A stretch of 48,884 bases of DNA from a bacterium (GTDB lineage: Bacteria; Fidelibacterota; Marinisomatia; Marinisomatales; TCS55): positions 1 to 48,884 of the forward strand of contig SGYN01000011.1 of assembly GCA_004321715.1 (NCBI GenBank), written 5' to 3'. The notes under the pieces are model-generated. The model made no database searches, was not told the DNA's origin, and saw only the letters and a list, made by a program, of their open reading frames with translations. Below, in pieces: positions 36,912-46,800 of the stretch. The position numbers were made by a program, and so were the translations under genes. The number at the start of each line of letters is the position of its first letter. Position 1 is the first letter of the stretch.

Positions 36912-37010
36912 AGCTTACAAATTGTAAATAAAACCTCGTATGTAGGAGTAAAGAATTACATGAATTATTTGCATAAGAAAGGGAATAATAAACATAATCA
37001 AGGAGGGAAT

Positions 37011-37475
37011 ATGAATAATTTCATTTCTCGTTTATTTGTTGTGTGCCTCTTGTTTAGTGTAGTAACAGAAGTTAGTGCACAAGATCGTAATATCGATAAA
37101 TCAGGTGCAAAACAAGAAATCAAAAAAGGTAAAGACAAAGTAAAAAAAGGTAATGCTGGATCTAGCTCTAGAGTTGATAGTGATACAAAATCTGGTAACT
37201 CTAGCAGTGGTGTGAAAAGCAAAGCTAATAATCCTGGTGGAAAACTCGGTCCTGGTGGATCATCTAGCGCTAGACTTAGTGGCGATACTGTTGCTCCTAA
37301 AAGTGGCAAAAGTGCGAAAAAAGGTTTTCTTGGAAGATTATTTAGTAGATCATCTAAGACAGGTAAAGCCGCTGGTAAGGCTCCTGGTAAAGGATCTGCT
37401 AATAGTCCTTCTGCTGGTGAAAAAGTCGGTGAAAAGCCTCGTCCAACTGAAACTGACCCAAGGGATAAACCATAA
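37011..37475 (+). CDS. Small cationic Gly/Ser/Lys-rich secreted protein
   Basis: A 154-residue protein starting at ATG 37011, four bases after a strong AAGGAGG; an in-frame ATG at 36960 would add 17 polar residues in front of the signal peptide and is rejected. Signal peptide ends EVSA, mature start Gln24. The mature chain is low-complexity, rich in Lys, Gly, Ser and Ala, strongly basic through most of its length and ending in an acidic/proline tail (GEKPRPTETDPRDKP). A short amphipathic cationic stretch (KKGFLGRLFSRSSK) sits in the middle. No domain is recognised. It may bind nucleic acid, LPS or an anionic surface polymer. It has its own regulatory site upstream and a strong terminator downstream, so it is a monocistronic unit. 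Confidence 0.75.
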   Translation: MNNFISRLFVVCLLFSVVTEVSAQDRNIDKSGAKQEIKKGKDKVKKGNAGSSSRVDSDTKSGNSSSGVKSKANNPGGKLGPGGSSSARLSGDTVAPKSGKSAKKGFLGRLFSRSSKTGKAAGKAPGKGSANSPSAGEKVGEKPRPTETDPRDKP

Positions 37476-37506
37476 TCTGATTTAATCCTTTTGTAATTAC
37501 TTATTA

Positions 37507-37543
37507 AAAAACAGGGTAAAGTTTATTTACCCTGTTTTTTTTT
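37507..37543 (+). terminator. Strong intrinsic terminator
   Basis: A 10-bp stem ACAGGGTAAA / TTTACCCTGT with a 5-base loop, flanked by A5 upstream and T9 downstream. It closes the small cationic protein transcript 30 bases after its stop. Confidence 0.9.
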
Positions 37544-37579
37544 ATATTCTATTATTAATACATTCTAACGTTAAAAGAC

Positions 37580-38302
37580 ATGGAAAAACTTTTTAAACGA
37601 ATATTATTATATTTACTCATTTGTGGTGTAGCTTTTTCCTCTGAGGTTACAAATCAAGTTAGCGCATCATATTATAATTATGGTGGCAACTATAATTATA
37701 AATACTATGATATATCTTGGTTTTACTCAATTATTGGAGATGTAAATAGAGGCTCCGTTCATCTTCCTGATACTGAATTTTCTATTTACTTAAGTAACAG
37801 TAAGTCAATCTATGAAGGATTTTTATATACTAATGATGCAAATTTTATTTTAAAAACAGATCTTTATGCAAATCAAAAATTTTCGCCATTTATAATTTTT
37901 CAATGGACATTTGATTCAACGACCGCTTTAGATTATCGGATCAACCCCGGTTTGGGTGGCAAAGTAAATTTAGGAAAAGGATTCTCTATTAGTTATGCTG
38001 GATTATGGGAGATGGAAAAATATACTGGGTATAAAGAAAATTCATTTTTTAGACATTCATTTAGACCAAAACAAAAATTATATCCTATGCCAGGCGTTAA
38101 GATTGAAGAACAATTATTCTACAAGCCTACATATAAATTTGATTCATATTTGATTGAAAATATTCTTACAATATCTGTTGATACCGTCATACCTGGAGTT
38201 TCATTAAGTATACAGTATAATTACAACTTAAATAGTAATCCTCCCGCTGGATATAAAAAAGAGGACACATATATTTCCTTTGGGTTCTCCCTGCAGCTAT
38301 AA
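37580..38302 (+). CDS. Small outer-membrane beta-barrel protein of unknown function (DUF481-like)
   Basis: A 240-residue protein with signal peptide (LLICGVAFS) and then alternating aromatic/polar strands: VSASYYNYGGNYNYKYYDISWFY at the start (read here as two strands), FILKTDLYANQKFSPFIIFQW, GFSISYAGLWEM, and VSLSIQYNYNLN before the last strand SFGFSLQL. This pattern and length suggest an 8-10 strand barrel similar to the DUF481 (YdiY) family; the match is by pattern only. It lies between a strong terminator and the M14 peptidase gene, with 120 non-coding bases after it. No ribosome-binding site is visible. Confidence 0.65.
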   Translation: MEKLFKRILLYLLICGVAFSSEVTNQVSASYYNYGGNYNYKYYDISWFYSIIGDVNRGSVHLPDTEFSIYLSNSKSIYEGFLYTNDANFILKTDLYANQKFSPFIIFQWTFDSTTALDYRINPGLGGKVNLGKGFSISYAGLWEMEKYTGYKENSFFRHSFRPKQKLYPMPGVKIEEQLFYKPTYKFDSYLIENILTISVDTVIPGVSLSIQYNYNLNSNPPAGYKKEDTYISFGFSLQL

Positions 38303-38422
38303 ATTATTATAGACCTCGTAATTATTGAAAACGGTTCTTAACATTTAATATTCTTAATAAAAATTCCCTTTTAAAATTTAGAATAGCATAACAACTTCTG
38401 AATAATATTTGAGGGAGATGGA

Positions 38423-41221
38423 ATGTCATTAGTTATTAAGAAATCATTACTTATTTATCCAATTATTTTATCCTTATCGTTTGCTCAATCTTATGATAAT
38501 GAATCTGCTCATGGGTTAGGTGATTATAATATTCCATTTTTTAAAGCAGATAGCTATCACCCCAACGTTCAACCTCCAGATGAGTTTTTAGGATTCACTC
38601 TTGGTTCTAGGCCGGTTCATCATAATGAAGTGATAGATTATTATAATTATTTAGATAAACTATTAGATAATACAGCTCTTACGCAATATGGTTATACATA
38701 TGAAGGAAAGCCTTTAGTCTATCTCATGATATCTAGTAAAAAAAATATGGCTAATATTGATAATATTAAAAAATCCATCTCCATGCTTGCTGATCCACGA
38801 ACATTAGATGATGCCAAAACTGCAAATAAAATTATTAAACAGACACCAGCTATTGCATGGATGGCATATGCTATACATGGAGATGAGATATCTAGCACTG
38901 ATGCAGCTATACAATTAGCATACCAATTGGCAGCTGGAACCGATCCTGCTACTAAAAATATTCTTAAGAATTTAGTGGTTAGCATTGATCCAAATGAAAA
39001 CCCCGATGGGCGCGAACGATATCTGCAGCAATTACTTCAATGGCGAGGAGAAATAGTAAACTCAGATGCTAATAGTTTAGATCATTCAGGTTTTTGGCCA
39101 TACGGTAGAGGAAATCACTATTTATTTGATCTTAATCGCGATTGGTTTGCTACTGTTCATCCAGAGACAAAAGGAAAGGTTTCTGCAATATTAGATTGGA
39201 ATCCACAATTTCTTGTTGACTCACATGAAATGGGCTCAATGGATACATACTTATTTAATCCGCCTAGAGCACCATATAATCCTTACATGCCACAAACTAT
39301 TTTTAAATGGTGGGATAAAATTGCCAAGGATCAAGCTGCAGCATTTGATGAATACGGATGGAGTTATTATACAGGTGATTGGAATGAGGAAGTTTATCCT
39401 GGGTACGGTAGTTCATGGGGAATATATATTGGACTAGTGGGTATTTTATATGAGCAGGCCGGCGCGGATGGGTCTATTGTAAAGAAAGAAGATGGTACTA
39501 TTACAACTTATAGAGAAACTGTCCATCACCAATTTATTAGTTCGATGGCAAATCTTCAAACAATTGCAAATCAAAAAGAAGAGCTTTTACAAGATTACTA
39601 TAATAATAGAAAAAAGGCTGTCTCAACTAAAAATGCAGGTAAAGCATTTGTGTTTTCATCTAAATCAAATCGGACAAGATTAAATGAATTAGGAGAAACG
39701 ATCAAAAGACAAACAATTGAAGTCTACACAAATAAAAATGATCTAAGACTACCGAAAGCAATTAATAGTAGTGGTGAAACTGTAACAAGACAAAATATTC
39801 CTGCTGGATCTTTAATTATTCCTTTAAACCAACCTTTGAATATTTTAATCAAAAATATTTTATCATTTGATATAAGATTAGATACAAAGAGCATGGAGAA
39901 AGAAAGGAAAAAACTATTAAAAAATCAAGGATCTACACTGTACGATGTAACTGCATGGTCACTTTCACATGCATATGGAACAGATAGTTATTATACTGAA
40001 GTAATGCCAAAAATAGCAATGGACATTTTTCAACCCGTTCAAAACCAAGGCAATCTTATAGGTAAAAATCCAAAATATGGTTGGGCAATTAAAAGTGATG
40101 ATGATCAATTTTATCATTTAGTTGGAAGGTTATTAGAAAATAAAGTGAAGGTATGGTGTGCTAAAGAAAGTTTTAATATTGAAGGAGAGTATTTCCCAAG
40201 AGGAAGTATTGTTATAAGAAATAATTCCAACAAAAGTATGAAATTAGGATTATTAAAAAAACTAGCTGCAAAGTATGGTATTGATATTTTTGCAATAAAT
40301 ACAGCACTCGCAACAGATGGTCCAGATCTTGGAAGTAGTAATTTTACTATGTTAATCGAACCTAAAATCGCCATTATCTCTGGACCCCCAACTAGCACCT
40401 ATAGCTTTGGAGCTACATGGCATCTAATAGATTATAATCTGAAAAGTCGTGCTTCATTAATAAATATAATGAATTTTGGTTGGCAAGATTTAAACAAATA
40501 CAATGTCATGCTTCTTCCTAATGGAAGAAGTATGAAAAGAATGCTTGGTGATAGTGGTATAAAAAAACTAAAAAGCTGGGTTGATAATGGCGGTACTTTA
40601 ATCAGCTATAGTAATAGTGCTGCATTTTTGGCTGATTCATCAGTCAATATTAGTTCTGTTAAATTAAGGCGTCAAGTTCTTGACAAACTAGACTCATATG
40701 ATAATGATCTATCTAAATTAAAAGAGGCTGAGAGTTTTTCTATTGATAGTGTTGCACTTTGGGAAGGTGGAAATATTTATGCATTGGATGAAGTAAAAAA
40801 GACTAATAAGAATAATGATAAAATTAAGGAATTAGATCAATTAGGAAGAAAGTTTCGTCCACAAGGAGCTATTTTAAAAGTGAATATGGATCAAGAACAT
40901 TGGCTAACTGTTGGTTGCGGGGAGTCTATTCCGGTTTTATACAATACTGGAAATGTATTGATGGCAAAAAAACCAGTTAATGTTGCAGGAAGATTAGCTG
41001 ATGAAAAAAATATTAGATTAGGTGGGCTATTATGGCCTGAAGCAAAAACTCGTATTGCAGAAACCGCATGGGTAACTCAGGAATATCATGGGAAGGGGCA
41101 AATCATTCTTTTCGCTACTGAACCACATTTTAGAGGGTATTTTAAAGCGAGCGAGCGTGTCCTCTTGAATGCAATTTATTTAGGACCTGGGATGGGAACA
41201 AGTCATTCTGTTGAATGGTAA
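38423..41221 (+). CDS. Secreted M14-family zinc carboxypeptidase with C-terminal amidotransferase-like domain
   Basis: A 932-residue protein with signal peptide ILSLSFA and mature Gln22. The peptidase domain (about 60-370) keeps the M14 catalytic set: His152 and Glu155 in IHGDEIS, Asn238-Arg239 in DLNRDW, His268 in VDSHEMG as third zinc ligand, and Glu344 in LYEQAG as the general base. NPDGRERY (193-200) is also typical. The C-terminal half includes a beta-alpha region (about 650-745: KIAIISGPPTSTYSFG ... MLLPNG ... DNGGTLISYSNSA) like the amidotransferase-type domain that follows many FCB M14 peptidases. It has no T9SS sorting domain, so it is probably periplasmic. GAGGGAG lies six bases before the ATG. 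It likely degrades peptides or peptidoglycan stems. Confidence 0.9.
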   Translation: MSLVIKKSLLIYPIILSLSFAQSYDNESAHGLGDYNIPFFKADSYHPNVQPPDEFLGFTLGSRPVHHNEVIDYYNYLDKLLDNTALTQYGYTYEGKPLVYLMISSKKNMANIDNIKKSISMLADPRTLDDAKTANKIIKQTPAIAWMAYAIHGDEISSTDAAIQLAYQLAAGTDPATKNILKNLVVSIDPNENPDGRERYLQQLLQWRGEIVNSDANSLDHSGFWPYGRGNHYLFDLNRDWFATVHPETKGKVSAILDWNPQFLVDSHEMGSMDTYLFNPPRAPYNPYMPQTIFKWWDKIAKDQAAAFDEYGWSYYTGDWNEEVYPGYGSSWGIYIGLVGILYEQAGADGSIVKKEDGTITTYRETVHHQFISSMANLQTIANQKEELLQDYYNNRKKAVSTKNAGKAFVFSSKSNRTRLNELGETIKRQTIEVYTNKNDLRLPKAINSSGETVTRQNIPAGSLIIPLNQPLNILIKNILSFDIRLDTKSMEKERKKLLKNQGSTLYDVTAWSLSHAYGTDSYYTEVMPKIAMDIFQPVQNQGNLIGKNPKYGWAIKSDDDQFYHLVGRLLENKVKVWCAKESFNIEGEYFPRGSIVIRNNSNKSMKLGLLKKLAAKYGIDIFAINTALATDGPDLGSSNFTMLIEPKIAIISGPPTSTYSFGATWHLIDYNLKSRASLINIMNFGWQDLNKYNVMLLPNGRSMKRMLGDSGIKKLKSWVDNGGTLISYSNSAAFLADSSVNISSVKLRRQVLDKLDSYDNDLSKLKEAESFSIDSVALWEGGNIYALDEVKKTNKNNDKIKELDQLGRKFRPQGAILKVNMDQEHWLTVGCGESIPVLYNTGNVLMAKKPVNVAGRLADEKNIRLGGLLWPEAKTRIAETAWVTQEYHGKGQIILFATEPHFRGYFKASERVLLNAIYLGPGMGTSHSVEW

Positions 41222-41269
41222 TTCCTATAAAATCTAGATAATCTATTTTATTGATTCCGTGAAAAAATT

Positions 41270-41905
41270 ATGATGGAATTTGATAAGTTAATTTTCCATC
41301 TTGAAAAAAAGATTGATACAGATCTTCCTGGGAATGATTCTCATCAAAAGATGCAAGTTGATTACCGAGAAAAAATAAAGTTCCCTTTTATAATTAATAA
41401 AGCAAAACCTGCTGCAGTACTTTTGTTATTATATCCTAATAATGATCAAATTTTCTTTTACTTAACTAAAAGATCAACAAGTTTGAAATATCATAAAGGT
41501 CAAATATCTTTACCTGGGGGTTCAAAAGAAAAAGACGAAACACTACTGGAAACAGCACTAAGAGAAACTGAAGAAGAGATAGGAATAAATAGAAATAAAA
41601 TATCAATACTTGGTGCTATAACACCTTTATTTATACCAGTAACAGGATTTATGATGACACCATTTATTGGATTTATATCGAAGAAACCATTAATTAAATT
41701 GAATTCCATAGAAGTAGATGAAATATTTTCTGTTAATATGATGGATTTAATTAACAATGACAAATTAACCACTCACCGTCAAATAAAGGGCAAGCATCTT
41801 AATGTTCCATATTTTCGTTTAAATAAACATCAAGTATGGGGAGCAACATCAATGGTCTTATCTGAATTCAAAGATATAATACTATTAATTAATAAAAATA
41901 AATAA
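41270..41905 (+). CDS. Nudix hydrolase, CoA-pyrophosphatase-like (NudL family)
   Basis: A 211-residue cytoplasmic enzyme. The Nudix box is complete: Gly84, Glu90, Arg98-Glu99, Glu102-Glu103, Gly105 (GSKEKDE-TLLETAL-RETEEEIGI). The preceding segment YLTKRSTSLKYHKGQISLPGG carries the CoA-pyrophosphatase signature (split here only by my quotation limit: LTKRS, KYHKGQISLPGG), so hydrolysis of CoA or acyl-CoA to phosphopantetheine and 3',5'-ADP is the likely activity. Two adjacent ATG codons (41270, 41273) are possible starts. It lies 48 bases after the M14 gene and two bases before the ROK kinase gene, with which it is probably cotranscribed. Confidence 0.88.
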   Translation: MMEFDKLIFHLEKKIDTDLPGNDSHQKMQVDYREKIKFPFIINKAKPAAVLLLLYPNNDQIFFYLTKRSTSLKYHKGQISLPGGSKEKDETLLETALRETEEEIGINRNKISILGAITPLFIPVTGFMMTPFIGFISKKPLIKLNSIEVDEIFSVNMMDLINNDKLTTHRQIKGKHLNVPYFRLNKHQVWGATSMVLSEFKDIILLINKNK

Positions 41906-41907
41906 TC

Positions 41908-42789
41908 ATGAATCGAATCGGTATAGATCTAGGGGGAACAAAAATTGAAGGTATATTATTATCTCCTGACAATACAATTATTGAACGTAAACGAATTCCT
42001 ACGAAACAAGATGAGGGGTATGAATCTATAATTCAAAGAATCGTACAATTAATTAACAACATTCAATCCGTATCTAAAAAAGAGTTTCAAATAGGTATTT
42101 GTACACCAGGTGCTTTGGATATAGAAACAGGTATTTTAAAAAATAGTAATACAGCTTGTTTAATTGGAAAACCAATCAAAAAAGATCTTGAAAACCAATT
42201 AAAACGTTCTATTGCAATAGATAATGATGCGAATTGTTTTGCTATAGCTGAAGCATTATTAGGATCTGGGAAAAATCATGAAACTGTTTTTGGAGTAATA
42301 ATGGGTACTGGAGTTGGAGGAGGATTAGTATTAAATCGTAAAGTTCATCATGGAAGATTATTCATTGCCGGTGAATGGGGACATCAAATATTATATCCAA
42401 ATGGTCGAGACTGTTATTGTAAGAAAAAAGGATGTGTAGAAACATATCTAAGTGGACCATCTCTAGAAAAAGAATGGTACAAAAATTCAAATGAATCTTT
42501 ACCCTTAAAAAGCATTATTGAATCATATGATAATCATCCAAATGAAAAGTATAATAAATGGAAGAAAAAGTTTATTTCAAACTTTGGTATTGCTCTTTCA
42601 AATGTTATAAACATCATTGATCCAGATGTTGTTGTATTAGGCGGAGGGCTTTCAAATATAAATTTTCTTTATAGTGAAGGAATATTATCTGTTCAAAAAA
42701 ATATATTTAGTAATAAAAAAGACACTCCCATATTATCAAATAAATTGGGTGATTCAGCTGGTGTATTTGGAGCAGCTTTGCTTAATTAA
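41908..42789 (+). CDS. ROK-family sugar kinase
   Basis: A 293-residue kinase. ATP/phosphate motif IDLGGTKIEG (6-15), catalytic Asp107 in DNDANC, glycine-rich GTGVGGGL (133-140), substrate Glu156 and the ROK zinc site His159, Cys169, Cys171, Cys176 (GHQILYPNGRDCYCKKKGC). Most ROK kinases read C-x-C-G-x-x-G-C; here the usual Gly after the second Cys is Lys, a mild deviation. The likely substrates are glucose, fructose, N-acetylglucosamine or N-acetylmannosamine; the sequence does not decide. It follows the Nudix gene by two bases and converges with the reductase gene on the other strand, sharing stop-codon bases. Confidence 0.9.
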   Translation: MNRIGIDLGGTKIEGILLSPDNTIIERKRIPTKQDEGYESIIQRIVQLINNIQSVSKKEFQIGICTPGALDIETGILKNSNTACLIGKPIKKDLENQLKRSIAIDNDANCFAIAEALLGSGKNHETVFGVIMGTGVGGGLVLNRKVHHGRLFIAGEWGHQILYPNGRDCYCKKKGCVETYLSGPSLEKEWYKNSNESLPLKSIIESYDNHPNEKYNKWKKKFISNFGIALSNVINIIDPDVVVLGGGLSNINFLYSEGILSVQKNIFSNKKDTPILSNKLGDSAGVFGAALLN

Positions 42790-43640
42790 TTGTTTTTTGA
42801 TCGTTTTCGCATTACTTGCATTGTTTTCCACAATGATTTAGGTATTTTTTCTAAATCATTAAATTGCCCTGCGCCTTTTAACCATTCTCCTCCATCTATT
42901 GTAACTACCTCACCATTAATATACCCTGACTGTTCACTAATCAAATAAGTTGCGAGGTTAGACAACTCTAAATGTTCTCCAAATCTCTTTAAAGGAATTC
43001 GACTTTTTAATTTCTTCTTCATATTTAATCCAGGTGGAGCCAATCTCTTCCAAGCTCCATCAGTAATAAAAGGCCCTGGGGCTATTGCATTCGTACGAAT
43101 ATTATATTTTGCCCACTCTACAGCCAAAGATCTCGTCATTGCTAAAACTCCTGCTTTTGCAGAAGCAGAAGGAACAACATACCCGGATCCTGTCCAAGCA
43201 TACGTAGTAACAATATTTAAAATATTTCCTTTCTTTTGTTTAATCATCTTTTTACCTACAGCAAGCGTACAGTTAAATGTTCCCGTAAGGACAATATCAA
43301 CAACAGCCTTGAACCCTCCCGTTGACAACATTTCTGTTGGTGAAATAAAATTTCCTGCAGCATTATTAATTAAAATATCAATTTTATCAAAGTGATTTAA
43401 TGTATCACTTACCATAGTATTTACTTGATCCATATCCCGCACATCGCATTGTAATCCAAGTACCTCTTGCCCAATCTCTTGAATTTGAGATGCGGTTTTT
43501 GTTATAACTTCTTTTTTTCTACTTGCAATAACCACATTCGCACCTAGTTCTGCAAAACGCATCGCCATGGACTTCCCTAGACCCGTTCCACCTCCAGTGA
43601 TTAAAACAACTTTATTTTTTAATATATCTTTTTCAAACAT
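42786..43640 (-). CDS. 2,4-dienoyl-CoA reductase-like short-chain dehydrogenase (DECR1 type)
   Basis: A 284-residue SDR enzyme. NADP site ITGGGTGLGKSMA (14-26), DVRD (66-69), NNAAGN (92-97). It lacks the classical Tyr-x-x-x-Lys at the usual place; instead Tyr147, Ser158 and Lys162 have the exact spacing (0, +11, +15) of Tyr199, Ser210 and Lys214 in human mitochondrial DECR1. The shared segments (GSGYVVPSASAKAG, AMTRSLAVEW, GQFNDL near the C terminus) closely follow that enzyme. It reduces 2,4-dienoyl-CoA with NADPH during beta-oxidation of unsaturated fatty acids. A monocistronic gene, divergent from the transporter gene. Confidence is high for the subfamily. Confidence 0.88.
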   Translation of the reverse strand: MFEKDILKNKVVLITGGGTGLGKSMAMRFAELGANVVIASRKKEVITKTASQIQEIGQEVLGLQCDVRDMDQVNTMVSDTLNHFDKIDILINNAAGNFISPTEMLSTGGFKAVVDIVLTGTFNCTLAVGKKMIKQKKGNILNIVTTYAWTGSGYVVPSASAKAGVLAMTRSLAVEWAKYNIRTNAIAPGPFITDGAWKRLAPPGLNMKKKLKSRIPLKRFGEHLELSNLATYLISEQSGYINGEVVTIDGGEWLKGAGQFNDLEKIPKSLWKTMQVMRKRSKNN

Positions 43641-43830
43641 AAATCATTTATTATAATACTAAATTTTAATTCATTTTATTTATAATTCAATATTATCTAT
43701 ACAATACACCATTTTATAAATACTGTGATTATTTTTTCAAAGTTCTAATAATTTGCTATATTGGTAATGATGATTAATTATTCAGCTAATCAATATCGCA
43801 TATTAAAATATAAAATAGAGTATACCCCAA
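43641..43830. other. Divergent intergenic region between reductase and transporter genes
   Basis: 190 bases, more than 75% A/T by eye, with promoters expected in both directions. On the plus strand TTGCTA (43753-43758) is followed at 16 bases by TAATTA (43775-43780), a weak promoter candidate for the transporter. I see no operator-like palindrome and no ORF. Confidence 0.4.
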
Positions 43831-46800
43831 TTGTTAAAAAAGTTATTTAAAATAAATCAAGGAGAAGGATTTCCAACTTTAATACTTTTTTTACATTTTT
43901 TTGCATATGTAGCAATTAGCATAACTGGTAGTGCAGCCAGAGATGCATATTTTCTTAACATGGTAGATAAAAAATATTTGCCCTTAATGTTTCTTGCTGT
44001 TGCGATTGTTCTTTCTTTAGTAATAGAGATTTATAGTCGATTATCAAAAAACAAAGATCTAAGTACAGTTGTTTCTGGGACAGGAATAATTTTTATATTA
44101 GCTCTTTTAGCAATCCAAAAACATCTTGATGGATGGGTTATTCCATTCCTGTATGTATGGAAAGATGTAATGGACGCAATAATAATCACTCAATTTTGGA
44201 TGATCGCATCACAAGTATTTGATCCAAGACAAGCAAAACGATTATTTGGTCTTCTTGGCGCAGGAGGAGCGTTGGCTGCAATTATAATTGGTTCAAGCAT
44301 AAAACAGTTTGTCACTGTTTTTGGATCAGAAAATCTACTTTTTGCTACTATGAGTTTTCTAATTATTGTAATACTAATGGCAAATTTAATTAGACCTTAC
44401 AGAAATCTTAATGATCAAAAGAATCCAGCTTCAAATAAAGATATTCATAAAGATACAGGACCATCTTTTTCACCATATTTAAAGTCTCTTGCAATTATTA
44501 TTGGCTTAGCTGCAGTAGCTTCAAGAGTTGTAGACTATCAATTTAAAATTACAGCAGTTGCTTCTTTCCCCAACCAAGATGACCTCGTTAATTTTTTTGG
44601 ACAATATTATGCAGTCACAGGTATTGCAACAATGGTTATACAGCTTTTTATTACAAGTAGACTTTTATCTCGATTTGGAATTATTGTCGCCATATTAATT
44701 CTACCAACATTATTTATGGCTGGAGCGGCAGGATTTTTAATATCACCAGTACTAGCAGCTGTATATGTATCGAAATTTTCTGATCAAGTTTTTAGATTTA
44801 CATTTCATAATGCCTCAATTCAATTATTATGGATACCGGTAAAAAGAGCAATTAAAAATCGTTTAAAACCTGTGATCGAAGGTTCGATACGCGCAGGTCT
44901 TGAAGGTGTCTCTGGTATATTAATTTTTCTTTTAATTACAATCTTTGATGTACCCATCCACTATCTCAGTATATCAATTATTTTGATTGCTATTTACTGG
45001 ATTCGAAAATCCTTTAAATTGAAAAAATTATATATTAAAGAGCTTCAATCAGCAATTGAAAAAAGAGAATTAAACTTTGAGGAACTAACTTTAGATATTC
45101 AAGATGAAGCAATGGTAAAAACCATTAATCTAGCATTAAATAATGATGATGAAAGCCAACAGATTTTAGCATTAGAAATGATTAAAGATATTCCTCTCAC
45201 GCCATGGAAAGAGCCACTAAACCGACTATTAGATGATGGTGGAATTACAGTGAAAAAAGAAATATTAAATATATCATTTGATGATGAAAACATTATCAGT
45301 AATCAAAAAATAATCTCTTTAATTAATAATGAATCAGATCTTGAAATAGAATCAATAGAAATTGCAGGAAAAAGAAAATTAACTGATGCTTTGCCAATTA
45401 TTAAAAATCGTATGAATGCGGATAATAAAGAAAAACAACTAATTGCTGCTGCTGCTGTCAGGAATATAGATCCAGAATCATCAAAAGAAGAAAAGGACCT
45501 ACTATTAAGTGCATTCAATGCAAATGACGAGAATATTTGTTCACTAATAATAAAACAAATGAAAAATGATAATGAAATATTACCAGATGATAAATTAATC
45601 CAATATTTAAATGAAGATTCTTTCATGGTTCGCAATGCTTCTTTATCGGTATCAAAGGCAAGGGCATCTGAAGTTCTCCTTCCACATATAATTCAATGTC
45701 TCTCAGACCCTAGGTCTGCAATGTCCGCAAGATCTGCATTGCAAGTCTTTAATGATGATGATGTCACAAAATTATTAATAGATAATACACAAAAGAAAAA
45801 TGTTGAAAAATCATTAGTAATTGGTATTGTTCGAACGATAAAAAAATATCCAATAAAAGATTCAATAAATATGCTACTATCAGCAGTTAGTCCAAAAGTC
45901 CCCCCTATTCAAGCGGAAGCTGTTGATTCTTTAATTCATATTGCAAGAGAGCATCCTCTAGATGAAAAGCAGATTGCAATTACAAAAGAAGAATTAATTA
46001 AAACGTCAAGATATGCTTACGAAAAAATAATAGCTCTTTCACAAATAGAAGAAAATGAAAGCAATCAATTACTTCGCTATTTATTACAAGATGAGGTTAG
46101 AAAATTAATTCCTGTTATAATGAAACTAGGGATCTTAGATAAACCTCAAACGCCTATTGAAACATACATTCAGTATGTTTTAAATAACGAAGAAGAAAAG
46201 CTTCCTTATGTTCTAGAGTTTTTTGAAAATATTTTTTCACAAGAAGAAAGAAAAATTGTTAATTCTTTAATTGATGATCTTACAGTAGAAGATAAGTGCA
46301 AAGTTGCAAAAAACCACTTTACCGAATTAACTACAGACCTTAATAAGTTTCTAGGATATTATATAGGCACAGTTCAAGAATTAAAAGTGGCATTAACATT
46401 AGATTATGCTCTTAGAACCAATAATAAAGAAATTCTATCAAAAGCTAATTGGAATAAATTGCCTGACAGTTTTATAATAAATGACATAATCACAAGACAT
46501 TCAAAGAAAAATCCCGATTTTTTGAGTACATGGCCAATAGATGATTATTTGCTAGATTCCAACGAGTTAACAATGTATTCAACATTAGAAAAAGCAATGA
46601 TTCTTAAAAGTGTAGATCTATTTGCATCAATACCTAGTCAAGAGTTAATTAGGGTGGCTCAAATTGCAGAAGAAGAAGAATATCAAACCAATGCCTCATT
46701 ATGTAAAGAAGGTGATTTTGGTGATTGTATGTATATAATCGCGAATGGTAAAGTTAAAGTTCATAAAGGAGATCACACTCTTGTTGAATTAGAAAAAGGA

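Noticed and set aside
36960-37010. Upstream ATG as the start of the small cationic protein
   Set aside because: It would put 17 polar residues before the signal peptide, and the strong AAGGAGG sequence lies between the two ATGs, pointing to 37011.
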